Shown here piece by piece: positions 1 through 7,733 of a stretch of DNA of 64,000 nt. This DNA is from Phycisphaerales bacterium (GTDB lineage Bacteria > Planctomycetota > Phycisphaerae > UBA1845). The notes below the pieces were generated by a model, which worked only from the letters and a program-made list of their open reading frames with translations, did no database searches and was not told the DNA's origin. Location of the stretch: the NCBI GenBank assembly GCA_020639095.1, contig JACKHH010000010.1, positions 1 to 64,000 on the forward strand. Direction: 5' to 3'. The first letter of the stretch is position 1. Every line of letters starts with the position of its first letter. Made by a program: the position numbers and the translations under genes.

Positions 1-2
1 TG

Positions 3-1256
3 CTCAAGGTCGAGCAGGAGATGAACCGCGTTCGCACGCAGATCGAACAGCTCGAAGGCCAGCTTCGCGTCATGGCCGATCGCATCGCGCTCTCGACGAT
101 CACGCTGCGACTCCGCGAGCCGGCCCGCACCGTGCCAGAGGCCAAGCTGTCGATCGAGGTGCCGTCGCTCGACGATGCCGCGAAGGCGCTGAACACTGCG
201 CTCGCGCAACTCGACGGCAGGATGCTCTCGGGCAAGGTGACGAAACGCGATGCCGGTGCAATGGCGGGTGAGTATCGTTTGAATGTTATGCTCAATCGCT
301 TTGGCGAGGCGCTCGCAACCATCGCCGCGCTCGGACGCGTCGATGCCCGCGACGTGACCGACTGGCGCGAGCAATCAGCCAGCGCGCCCTGGGCGAATCG
401 CGTGCCCTGTGAACTTGCGGTGACGCTGTTCGAACGCAAGCGCGAGTTGCCCTCGGGCAGCATGGCGGTGGAAATCCCGCGACTTGAGGAATCCTTAACG
501 CAGGTCGGCGAAGTGCTGGATGCCGCCGGTGCGTCAGTCGCGGGTAGCCAAACGACGCAGCGCGAAGATGGTTCACGCGTCGCGAACCTCACCGTTAGCG
601 TGCGGGCGGGCAACTTCGCGACGCTGGCGGAGCAGTTGGCACAGGTCGGCAGAGTCACCGCGCGGCAGCTCTACGGGGAAGCCGGTGCGATCCAGGGCGG
701 AGCGGCTGACGCGCCCTGTACGCTCGCGTTCACGCTGTCCGAGCCCATGCGGCAAATCCCAAGCGGCGGCATGGTGATCGGGGTGGACAAGTTTGCTGAC
801 GCACGCGACCGCCTGAGTGCGCTGGTGACCAAACGCAACATCCAGGTGCTCACGTCGAGCAGCAGTCAGCGGACCGACGGCACGTGGGCGGGGCGGTTCA
901 AGCTGGGCATCCGCGCGGCTGAAATCGACGAAGCTGTCACCGCGCTGGAGCAGCTTGGGAAAATCGTATCGCGCGATATTCAGGGCGTCGGGCTCGGCGA
1001 GTTGTCGCACATTGACCCCAATGCAGTCGGCGTGCTCGACGTGGTCATCGCGGAAAAAGCCGCACTAACTCCCGGCACGGAAAGCGGCGACTCGTTCCGC
1101 AAATACCTCCGCGACGGCGTCGGCGGGCTGTACAACTCGCTGGGCATGATCGCATACGGCCTAATTCTGATGGCTCCATGGCTGATCATCGCCGCGATCA
1201 TCGGTTGGTTGATAGCACGCCTGTGGCGCCGCCGCGCGAATCGCAAATCAGAATAG
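3..1256 (+). CDS. DUF4349-type membrane protein, 5'-truncated by the window edge
   Basis: The reading frame is open to base 3, and the residues before the first ATG (LKVEQE, then MNRVRTQIEQLEG) read as the usual coiled coil of DUF4349 proteins, so the true start lies upstream. The RMADRIALST-like stretch after it (VMADRIALSTITLRL) is the family hallmark. Three segments of about 90-100 residues follow, each beginning near 'LREPART', 'LFERKREL' or 'LSEPMRQI' and ending in 'GRV.ARD'-like text, which suggests an internally triplicated domain. A C-terminal membrane helix near residues 375-400 is followed by a basic tail (LWRRRANRKSE), so most of the protein should lie outside the membrane. The function of the family is unknown. 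Family call fairly sure, role unknown. Confidence 0.75.
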   Translation, partial: LKVEQEMNRVRTQIEQLEGQLRVMADRIALSTITLRLREPARTVPEAKLSIEVPSLDDAAKALNTALAQLDGRMLSGKVTKRDAGAMAGEYRLNVMLNRFGEALATIAALGRVDARDVTDWREQSASAPWANRVPCELAVTLFERKRELPSGSMAVEIPRLEESLTQVGEVLDAAGASVAGSQTTQREDGSRVANLTVSVRAGNFATLAEQLAQVGRVTARQLYGEAGAIQGGAADAPCTLAFTLSEPMRQIPSGGMVIGVDKFADARDRLSALVTKRNIQVLTSSSSQRTDGTWAGRFKLGIRAAEIDEAVTALEQLGKIVSRDIQGVGLGELSHIDPNAVGVLDVVIAEKAALTPGTESGDSFRKYLRDGVGGLYNSLGMIAYGLILMAPWLIIAAIIGWLIARLWRRRANRKSE

Positions 1257-1336
1257 CGGCTTGGAGCAACCGCGGCGTCCGTCGTCCAGACTGTGCGCGT
1301 GCGAGTCGCCAGTGCGCGACCTGCACAAGATGCGGC

Positions 1337-4147
1337 TTAGTCTTCGACGTGAATTGTGCAACATTCATCAGGGCGAATCGCACGGTACGGAATCCAGACT
1401 GCGTCGCCGGCACAACCGGATTGGGATTTGACCAGTGTGCGGTCCACGCCATCAATGCGGAAGCTCCTTCTCGCCGATGAGCCTGAACGGTACTCAATGC
1501 ACACTTGTCGGCCGTGGGCGCGTCCCTCGAAGGTGAACGAGTCGAACGGGCACCAACGCGCGGGGGCGATGCGCAGGCCGCGAAACGCTGGCTGAAAACC
1601 CGCAACGTCGTGAATCAGCGTTTTTTGCAGCACGTTAGACGAACCCGTCTGCCAATCGTTCATGCTCTGGCCGTCGAGGCCGAGCGCGGGATTGTGAACG
1701 TACGAGTTGGGCATGACGAACGGCGAGTGGCTGAAGTTCACGTGATGGGGAGCAATCGGCAGGATCTTGCAGATCTGGTCCCAGGCACGTTTCGGCTCGC
1801 CCATGCGGAAGAGCGCCATCACGGCGAACGCGGTCGCGTGAACATACGTTGCGCCGTTTTCCGCCGTACCAAGGGGGAGCTTGGGGATTCGCCCAACACC
1901 CGGCGCATCCGGCGCGAAGCCTGGCTCGAAGGTCTTCAGCCCGTATACAGAATCGAGCCGTTCCAACGCGGAGATGATGTCGCCGCGAAGGTTCGGTTGC
2001 TGTGCGAGCATTCCGGACAGAACCCAGAACGCGTTTGACGTCAGCGCGTCGCGCGCGCGGCCATCGCAATCGTCGAATCCACCGACGAAGTAGCTCCGTT
2101 CATCGCCCCAGCCGTGCAGGATGCGCCGCTGGCCGGCATGTTCAACCACGGCAAAGCGGAGCAGGCTGTCGCGCAGTTGGTCGCCGAGCCGGTGGTAGCG
2201 TTCAATCAGCGACTTCTGGTCGCGCCGGCTGGCCTCCGTGAGCAGCTCGATCATTTCCGTCGTGTTGCGATAGAACTGCAATGACGCCATCACGCTCACG
2301 CCGGTGCCGAACTCGCGTTGCGCGTCGGTTGATACGCCAAGTCCGTCGAGGGCATCGTTCCAATCGCCGTAGAGCGCGAGCACGAGTTGCGTATCGGGAT
2401 CGCGCTGGCGTTCAAGATACTTCATGATCCGCACGAGATGATCGAGCACGGTACCGGTTTCGTCGGCTCGTGCGATGGCGTTGGGGCGGTTCGTGTCTAC
2501 GCAGTGGTAACCGATGACCTCATCGAGCAGGTGGAAATCTCCGGTCGTGCGCAGGTAGGTGTGCAGCGTCGAGATGACCCACGCGCCCTGATCAATGAAC
2601 TCGCGCATGTCCGCGGTTCCCGGCGTGCCGTTGGCGGGCAGGGAGTATTGCCGGGGGCAGCGTCCGTCGATAAGGACGTACTCCAACGCTTCCAGAATCT
2701 TGGCACGCGCAACCTCAGGCTGGTCGAAGAGATGTGCTTCGATCGCCTGGAACACGTCACGGATGCCGATCAGCGAGTTCGGTGACGGTTGCAGGTAGCC
2801 CTTGATCTGCGCGCACATCGATACCTGCTTGTTCAGGTAGGGGAGGAACTGATTGAACGTCGCATGGTGAATGCGCGGTTCTTGCGATTTTCCGAACTCC
2901 AGGCGCAGATCGTGTGACGCGTCGTCGAGAGCGCGGCGGGCATCGGCAATGGACCGGTCTGTAACCGCCGGTGCTGGATTGGGAATACGCCGTGCGGGCA
3001 GAGCTCGCGCAGGATCGGGAAGACACAGCACGCAGTCGAAGCGAATACCGTCTCCTGGCCGCAGGCTGAAACGGTGCAGGTCTCCGACGACTGCGTTGTC
3101 AACAAACGTTGTGCTCGGGCAGGGTCGGGCGAAGGTTCCGCTGCGCAGGTGCGTCGCATTGGCAATCGAGCGTTGAAGTCCGCCGGTGAAGTCGTTGCGC
3201 GCGGTGCAGACTTGCGAACTGATGGAGCGCAGCGTCGTGTCGCTGCCCGAGACGCAACGCTCGATGAATGTTTCGTATGCGCTCGACTGCGCCCGGCTGA
3301 CGTCTTCATTGACGGTTACGCGAAAACTCGGCAAGACGCGAGTATGGCGTGTTGCGCCCGCCGGTAATTGTGGCGTCTGCTTGAGTTGATGACTGACTGT
3401 GTCAATCGTCTTGAACCAACGGTCTTCGTGCGTCGCTGCAAACTGATGGCGGCAGAGCAGGTCGATGTACGTCGACGTAAACATCTCAACGACCGAGTCG
3501 CTCTCATTGCGGATGGACACGGCGAAATACACTTGCGGAGCGCCGCCACATGCTTGATCGACGTGTACGCGAACCGCACTACACAAGCCGTTCAACTCAG
3601 TCAGGAAATACGTTGCGTCGTGTCCGATGATTGTGCTGCGCTTCTTGACCAGTGCCTCACCCAGTGCAATGTAGGGCGCGGGCGTAAGTGCAAACGGGAT
3701 GAAGTCATCGGAAGCGCGTCGGCGCATGCCCGCAAGAAAGGCGACCGGAGGATCCTGGCCCGCGGAAGCGGGGAGCAGGATGTGGAACAGCCCTTCGTTC
3801 GCGTGCATGTAACCCGACGCGTTGACCCAGAAGTTGAACCCGCCATTGCCGTAGGGGTAGCGGCTTTCCCCGTGCGTACGCTCGCGACAGAGCACGCGAC
3901 CGTCCGGCAAGAAACATGCATTGCCAGGAAGCGCCCGCGCATCACCCGCTTTCGGGGCGCCCGCGACGGTCAGTCGCAGTCGGACCCATTCCGCGTCGAA
4001 ATCGGCGATAGGGGAATGCTGTAGCCCGTCAGCAGCTTCTTCAACGCGTAAGGTGTCGGGTCGTTCGGTTCTGGATTGTTCGATGCTGGAAATCGTTCGA
4101 ACTCCGCAATCAGGCCCAGGCGGGCGGCTGTGTGTTCTTGGCTTCAA
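1337..4147 (-). CDS. GH94-like glycoside phosphorylase / hydrolase
   Basis: A 936-residue protein with the features of glycoside hydrolase family 94 (cellobiose and chitobiose phosphorylase type). It has an N-terminal beta-sandwich, a helical linker, and a catalytic (alpha/alpha)6 barrel with GIRDVFQ (about residues 461-467), a TGDFHLLDE stretch (about 535) and GDWNDAL (594-600), whose Asp is the expected general acid. The C-terminal part has SYVHNPALGLDGQSMNDWQTG and GLRIAP, typical of the family's end. There is no obvious signal peptide, so it is probably cytoplasmic and would phosphorolyse an imported disaccharide. It is divergent from the ROK regulator with about 90 bp between the two, which suggests sugar-responsive control. 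Substrate not predictable; the first 45 residues are atypical, so the start may lie further in. Confidence 0.75.
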   Translation of the reverse strand: MKPRTHSRPPGPDCGVRTISSIEQSRTERPDTLRVEEAADGLQHSPIADFDAEWVRLRLTVAGAPKAGDARALPGNACFLPDGRVLCRERTHGESRYPYGNGGFNFWVNASGYMHANEGLFHILLPASAGQDPPVAFLAGMRRRASDDFIPFALTPAPYIALGEALVKKRSTIIGHDATYFLTELNGLCSAVRVHVDQACGGAPQVYFAVSIRNESDSVVEMFTSTYIDLLCRHQFAATHEDRWFKTIDTVSHQLKQTPQLPAGATRHTRVLPSFRVTVNEDVSRAQSSAYETFIERCVSGSDTTLRSISSQVCTARNDFTGGLQRSIANATHLRSGTFARPCPSTTFVDNAVVGDLHRFSLRPGDGIRFDCVLCLPDPARALPARRIPNPAPAVTDRSIADARRALDDASHDLRLEFGKSQEPRIHHATFNQFLPYLNKQVSMCAQIKGYLQPSPNSLIGIRDVFQAIEAHLFDQPEVARAKILEALEYVLIDGRCPRQYSLPANGTPGTADMREFIDQGAWVISTLHTYLRTTGDFHLLDEVIGYHCVDTNRPNAIARADETGTVLDHLVRIMKYLERQRDPDTQLVLALYGDWNDALDGLGVSTDAQREFGTGVSVMASLQFYRNTTEMIELLTEASRRDQKSLIERYHRLGDQLRDSLLRFAVVEHAGQRRILHGWGDERSYFVGGFDDCDGRARDALTSNAFWVLSGMLAQQPNLRGDIISALERLDSVYGLKTFEPGFAPDAPGVGRIPKLPLGTAENGATYVHATAFAVMALFRMGEPKRAWDQICKILPIAPHHVNFSHSPFVMPNSYVHNPALGLDGQSMNDWQTGSSNVLQKTLIHDVAGFQPAFRGLRIAPARWCPFDSFTFEGRAHGRQVCIEYRSGSSARRSFRIDGVDRTLVKSQSGCAGDAVWIPYRAIRPDECCTIHVED

Positions 4148-4191
4148 GCAGCCTTAAGAGTTTTATTTTCAACAGGTTGCGTATCTAATTT

Positions 4192-4209
4192 AACTTTTTG
4201 AACAAAGTT
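4192..4209. promoter_or_regulatory. Inverted repeat, candidate ROK operator
   Basis: AACTTT (4192-4197) and AAAGTT (4204-4209) form a perfect 6-bp inverted repeat with a 6-nt spacer. The spacer is exactly the TTGAAC -35 box of the promoter annotated next. The site is in an AT-rich island in an otherwise GC-rich region, between the divergent phosphorylase and ROK genes. Binding by the ROK protein is an inference. Confidence 0.5.
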
Positions 4210-4226
4210 GTTGCCTTCATTATACT
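4198..4226 (+). promoter_or_regulatory. Sigma70-type promoter of the ROK gene
   Basis: TTGAAC (4198-4203), a 17-nt spacer and TATACT (4221-4226) match the sigma70 consensus closely. The expected transcription start is near 4232-4234, so the TTG at 4208 cannot be the start codon. ATG 4238 or 4247 would give a leaderless or very short leader mRNA. Confidence 0.65.
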
Positions 4227-4237
4227 ACTTAATTAAG

Positions 4238-5380
4238 ATGGTTTCCATGCCTAAATTGATGACTGGAAAACCCCGCCTCAATCGCGAAGTCAATCGGCGA
4301 TTGATCCTTGAGCGGATTCGGCGCAACGGCGTAACGTCGCGCGCTGAGCTTGCCAAGATTACCGCGATTCGCCCGCCGACCGTATCCGCGGTTATTCGCG
4401 AGTTGATCGACGAGGGCTTGGTCGAGGAAACCGGCAACGGCACGCCGAACGGGGGGCGCGCGCCGCGCATGGTGGCGTTGCGGCGCGACAAGCCGCAGGC
4501 GTTGGGGTTCGAGGTCACGGACAAAGCGATTCGCGCCGGTCTGTGCGATCTGAACGGTGCGATCTATTCCGAGGCAAGTGTTGATTTCGCCCCGACGACA
4601 CCGGACGCGACCGTTGCGCGCCTGCACGAGGTTGGCAAAGAACTCGTCGCAAGCGCCGGCATGACCTGGAAGGGCCTGCAAGGAATCGGTGTGGCGGTTC
4701 CCGGCCACCTGCGGGCAAAGGCGGGGATTGTTCGTTGGAGCCAGCCGTTCGCATGGCGCGACGTGCCGCTTCGCGACATCTGCCAGAAACGCTGGGGTAC
4801 GCACACCGACGTGATCAACGACTCGATCGCGGGCGGCATGGCTGCGCATTTCCTCGGTTCGGGCGTGGGATGTCGGAATCTCGTCTACCTGCACCTGCGG
4901 TTTCTCGACGAAGTCCACGGCGTGGTGGGTATCGGTACCGGCATCATTCTCAATGGCGAAGCATTTCACGGGGAATTCGGCGCCGCGGGTGAAATCACGA
5001 CGCCGGTCACGCATCCGCTGATCCACGCACGCGACCGCAAGGGCAAACCATTTGCGGATGTGCGATCATTGATCGCAGCAATTCGCGTGGGCGACACCGC
5101 GGCCTGCGCCGCGATTGCTCGGGTGACCGACGAACTATCTCCGCTCGTGCTGCACATCGTCAACCTTCTCGAACCCGGCAAATTGGTGATTGGGTCCGAT
5201 GTCGAGGCGCTGCGCGAAGAGATGGTTGCGCGCCTTCGCGACGTGGTTCAGAAGCACCGCCTTTCATACGAAGCGGGTGAAACTCAAATTCTCGCGTCCA
5301 GCCTGGGAGACTTCGGTGTCGTGCGCGGCGCTGTGGTGCCCACGCTGCAACGCATGTTTCGAATGCCGCAATGGACGTAG
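4238..5380 (+). CDS. ROK family transcriptional regulator
   Basis: About 380 residues. The N-terminal winged helix-turn-helix (LILERIRRNGVTSRAELAK, then PPTVSAVIRELIDEGLV) is followed by a sugar-kinase-like fold with GIGVAVPGHL, DSIAGGMAAHFLG and GTGIILNGE. HGEFGAAGEI corresponds to the ROK signature region, but the usual CxCGxxGC zinc motif after it is absent. It probably senses a sugar and represses the flanking genes, including its own. ATG 4238 was chosen because it is the first ATG after the -10 box; ATG 4247 and 4259 are alternatives. It is followed by the exported-protein series of the same locus. Confidence 0.88.
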   Translation: MVSMPKLMTGKPRLNREVNRRLILERIRRNGVTSRAELAKITAIRPPTVSAVIRELIDEGLVEETGNGTPNGGRAPRMVALRRDKPQALGFEVTDKAIRAGLCDLNGAIYSEASVDFAPTTPDATVARLHEVGKELVASAGMTWKGLQGIGVAVPGHLRAKAGIVRWSQPFAWRDVPLRDICQKRWGTHTDVINDSIAGGMAAHFLGSGVGCRNLVYLHLRFLDEVHGVVGIGTGIILNGEAFHGEFGAAGEITTPVTHPLIHARDRKGKPFADVRSLIAAIRVGDTAACAAIARVTDELSPLVLHIVNLLEPGKLVIGSDVEALREEMVARLRDVVQKHRLSYEAGETQILASSLGDFGVVRGAVVPTLQRMFRMPQWT

Positions 5381-5430
5381 TCAGCCGGTGCGCGCGGAAC
5401 GCGTACCCGGCACCAACGGAGACAAGAAGC

Positions 5431-6888
5431 ATGAGGTCACGAATTGCGTTTGTGCATGTTGCGGTTGGCGTGCTGTTGATTTGTGCGGCGCGCAGCTCGG
5501 CTGGTCCGGTAGCGCCCGGCACGGTCATCTTCGACTTCAACATCAACACCAATGGTTGCGATCCTGACAACTGGAATTTCTTTGGAACGCCGACGACGGA
5601 CTTTGGGCCGGATCCGGATGCGCAGGACGGTCACGGCGCGTACCACTCAGGCAATTGGCTTATTCCCGGTGGTCCTTTTCTGGGGCAGGGTGTGGGCATC
5701 GGCCCGTTTGCACCCGGCCAGCCGCTGTGCGGGGTGAATGGTTCGGGAATCGCGGACATCGATCTCGACCTGAGTCTGGCGACCGCGCTGACGATCAAGG
5801 TGCGTCTTGAGCTGCCGGAGGAGCCGCCTTTCCCTGCCGGGACCGCGGGCGTGCGTATGCAGTTCCAGTTGATTGATTCGAATGCGCTGCTCACTGGTCC
5901 GGAGGCGAGCGACACCGTGGCTGTGCTGCCGGGAGATGTTCCCGGGCGGCCTTGGGTTGATCGGCGCATCGAACCCGGCGACGTTCAAGCCTGGGAAACG
6001 TTCACGATTCCGTTGGCGGGATTGGATGCGGGATACGACGTCGATGCCGTGGCGGGCGACACCCCGTTCGATCTGTCGGACATCAAGGCCATCCGCATGA
6101 TCTGGCGACCGGGTCCTGACACGACGCTGGTCAATGTCATTCATTTCGACGAGATCACCGCGATTGACGATCCGGTCTATCCATGGGGTGACAGCGACCA
6201 CGACGCGGACGTGGACCTCGCCGACTTCGGCAAGGTGCAGGAGTGTTACGGCGTGGATCTGACGCCGACGCATCCCACGGCTGTTGTCTATGACTTTGAG
6301 TCCGGCGATCAGGGATGGGGAAGCTTCGGTCCGTACAGCACGGATAGCGGACTCATCGCAGGCGGATCGAGTGGACAGGGTCGCTACCACATCGCGGACT
6401 TTGATCTGAGCACAACTGGTTTCGGCATCGTCGATACTTCGCCGTTGGGCGTGGACCTGTCCGCGTATACCGGTTTGAGCGTGGACGTGCGCATGCTCAA
6501 TGTCCCGGGCGAAACCGCGTTCGGCGGCCAGCGCGAGTTCGATCTGGCGCTGGGGATTGGTGAGAAGGAATTCATCGTCACCGATTTGCAAGCGACGACC
6601 GACTACCAGACGTTCGCGGTGAACTTCTATGAACTCGCGCCCCAGCCGACGATTGAAGAGCTCTCCGATCCGAATTTGGAAATCAAACTCATCGTGCGCA
6701 GTGACGGCAAGTCGGGCGTGCTTGAACTGGATTATGACCAGGTGACCGGCATCCAAACGGTTCAGTCGCCGTGTCTTCCGCTGGACGCGAATCGCGATGG
6801 TGCAATCGATACGGATGACATGTTGAACTTTCAGGAGTGTCTACTGGGCCCAGGCGTAACGGACGGGTTTTACCCCTGGTGCTACTAG
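5431..6888 (+). CDS. Exported two-domain protein with dockerin-like Ca-binding motifs
   Basis: The start is ATG 5431, preceded by a GGAG site, and gives a signal peptide (MRSRIAFVHVAVGVLLICAA). Residues about 27-245 form a first beta-rich domain beginning VIFDFNINTNG. A Ca-loop (GDSDHDADVDLADF) separates it from a second beta-rich domain beginning VVYDFESGDQGWGSFG, and a second Ca-loop (LDANRDGAIDTDD) closes the protein. The second domain is clearly similar to the next gene's product (YDFESG.QGW, VDLSxYTGLS, DYDQVTGI). The fold resembles carbohydrate-binding jelly rolls, but that is an inference. The two Ca-loops together look like a split type I dockerin of the planctomycete kind. Secreted or surface protein, likely tied to polysaccharide use. 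Confidence 0.65.
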   Translation: MRSRIAFVHVAVGVLLICAARSSAGPVAPGTVIFDFNINTNGCDPDNWNFFGTPTTDFGPDPDAQDGHGAYHSGNWLIPGGPFLGQGVGIGPFAPGQPLCGVNGSGIADIDLDLSLATALTIKVRLELPEEPPFPAGTAGVRMQFQLIDSNALLTGPEASDTVAVLPGDVPGRPWVDRRIEPGDVQAWETFTIPLAGLDAGYDVDAVAGDTPFDLSDIKAIRMIWRPGPDTTLVNVIHFDEITAIDDPVYPWGDSDHDADVDLADFGKVQECYGVDLTPTHPTAVVYDFESGDQGWGSFGPYSTDSGLIAGGSSGQGRYHIADFDLSTTGFGIVDTSPLGVDLSAYTGLSVDVRMLNVPGETAFGGQREFDLALGIGEKEFIVTDLQATTDYQTFAVNFYELAPQPTIEELSDPNLEIKLIVRSDGKSGVLELDYDQVTGIQTVQSPCLPLDANRDGAIDTDDMLNFQECLLGPGVTDGFYPWCY

Positions 6889-6949
6889 ACGACGGAACGG
6901 TATTTCTCTCTCGCAACCAATGGCTCTCTCATTTCTGGAGGTATGAAAG

Positions 6950-7600
6950 ATGAAGCGAATCTCATGCATGGCCATCGCACTGGTGGCTGCGTTGCTGCTC
7001 GTGCCAGCGACGAACGCGGCTGTCCCGATTTATGATTTTGAATCGGGCGCACAGGGGTGGTTCTCATTTGGAACGCCGACGACCGACAGCGGCAACGAAT
7101 TGGGCGGGTCGGCTGGTACGCTCCTCGGCCGGTACCACACCGGTGACTTTGACCTCGGTGGTTGGGGTATGGGCGATGCGTCACCGACGGGCGTCGATCT
7201 CTCCAGCTACACGGGATTGAGCATTGACATGTACTACGACGTTCCGCCGGACCTTCAGGGGGCGCAGGTGCCATTCAACGGCACATGGGAAACGGAACTG
7301 ATGATCGCAATCGGTTACGCGGAATGGAGCACATCCTTCCCGCTGACCAACTCCTATGACACGTACTCGGTGGACTTTGTCGATCTGACTCCGAATTACT
7401 ACGCGAACATCGCGCCGTATTTTGGCGGCCTGCCGAATCTGAACGATCCGGGTCTGAAGATCCAGTTGATCACGCGCAGCTCGATTGGCACGGGTACTGG
7501 CCGGCTGCACTATGACCAGATTTCGGGCATCGTGCCCGAGCCAGCATCGCTCGCGCTGCTGGGGCTTGGCGCGTTTGCGCTGATTCAGCGGCGCCGGTGA
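6950..7600 (+). CDS. PEP-CTERM sorting domain protein
   Basis: A 216-residue secreted protein with a strong ribosome site (GGAGG, 6-9 nt before ATG 6950) and signal peptide (MKRISCMAIALVAALLLVPATNA). The body is one beta-rich domain (YDFESGAQGWFSFG, VDLSSYTGLSIDMY, LHYDQISGIV) homologous to the second domain of the upstream dockerin protein. The C-terminus is a canonical PEP-CTERM tag: VPEPASLALLGLG followed by IQRRR. This tag is recognised by exosortase for surface sorting. It shows that the same binding-like domain is deployed with two different C-terminal sorting tags within one locus. Function otherwise unknown. Confidence 0.8.
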   Translation: MKRISCMAIALVAALLLVPATNAAVPIYDFESGAQGWFSFGTPTTDSGNELGGSAGTLLGRYHTGDFDLGGWGMGDASPTGVDLSSYTGLSIDMYYDVPPDLQGAQVPFNGTWETELMIAIGYAEWSTSFPLTNSYDTYSVDFVDLTPNYYANIAPYFGGLPNLNDPGLKIQLITRSSIGTGTGRLHYDQISGIVPEPASLALLGLGAFALIQRRR

Positions 7601-7610
7601 GCACAGGGTG

Positions 7611-7724
7611 CCATCAGCCCGATTTGGTCGGGCGTGCTGATGGGATCGGTCCCTCGGCGAGTTGCCGAGGGCTCTGATCAACGCCTCAGGGAACGCTTGC
7701 GAATTGCGCAGTCCTTGAGGCGTT
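7611..7724 (+). repeat. Three consecutive stem-loops between genes
   Basis: Three perfect inverted repeats lie in a row: CCATCAGC (7611-7618) with GCTGATGG (7636-7643), containing an inner GCCCGA/TCGGGC stem; CCCTCGGC (7651-7658) with GCCGAGGG (7664-7671); and AACGCCTCA (7680-7688) with TGAGGCGTT (7716-7724), whose loop holds TGCG/CGCA. None has a clear U-run. They may end or attenuate transcription, or protect the upstream mRNA. Confidence 0.6.
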
Positions 7725-7733
7725 GGTCGGAGA

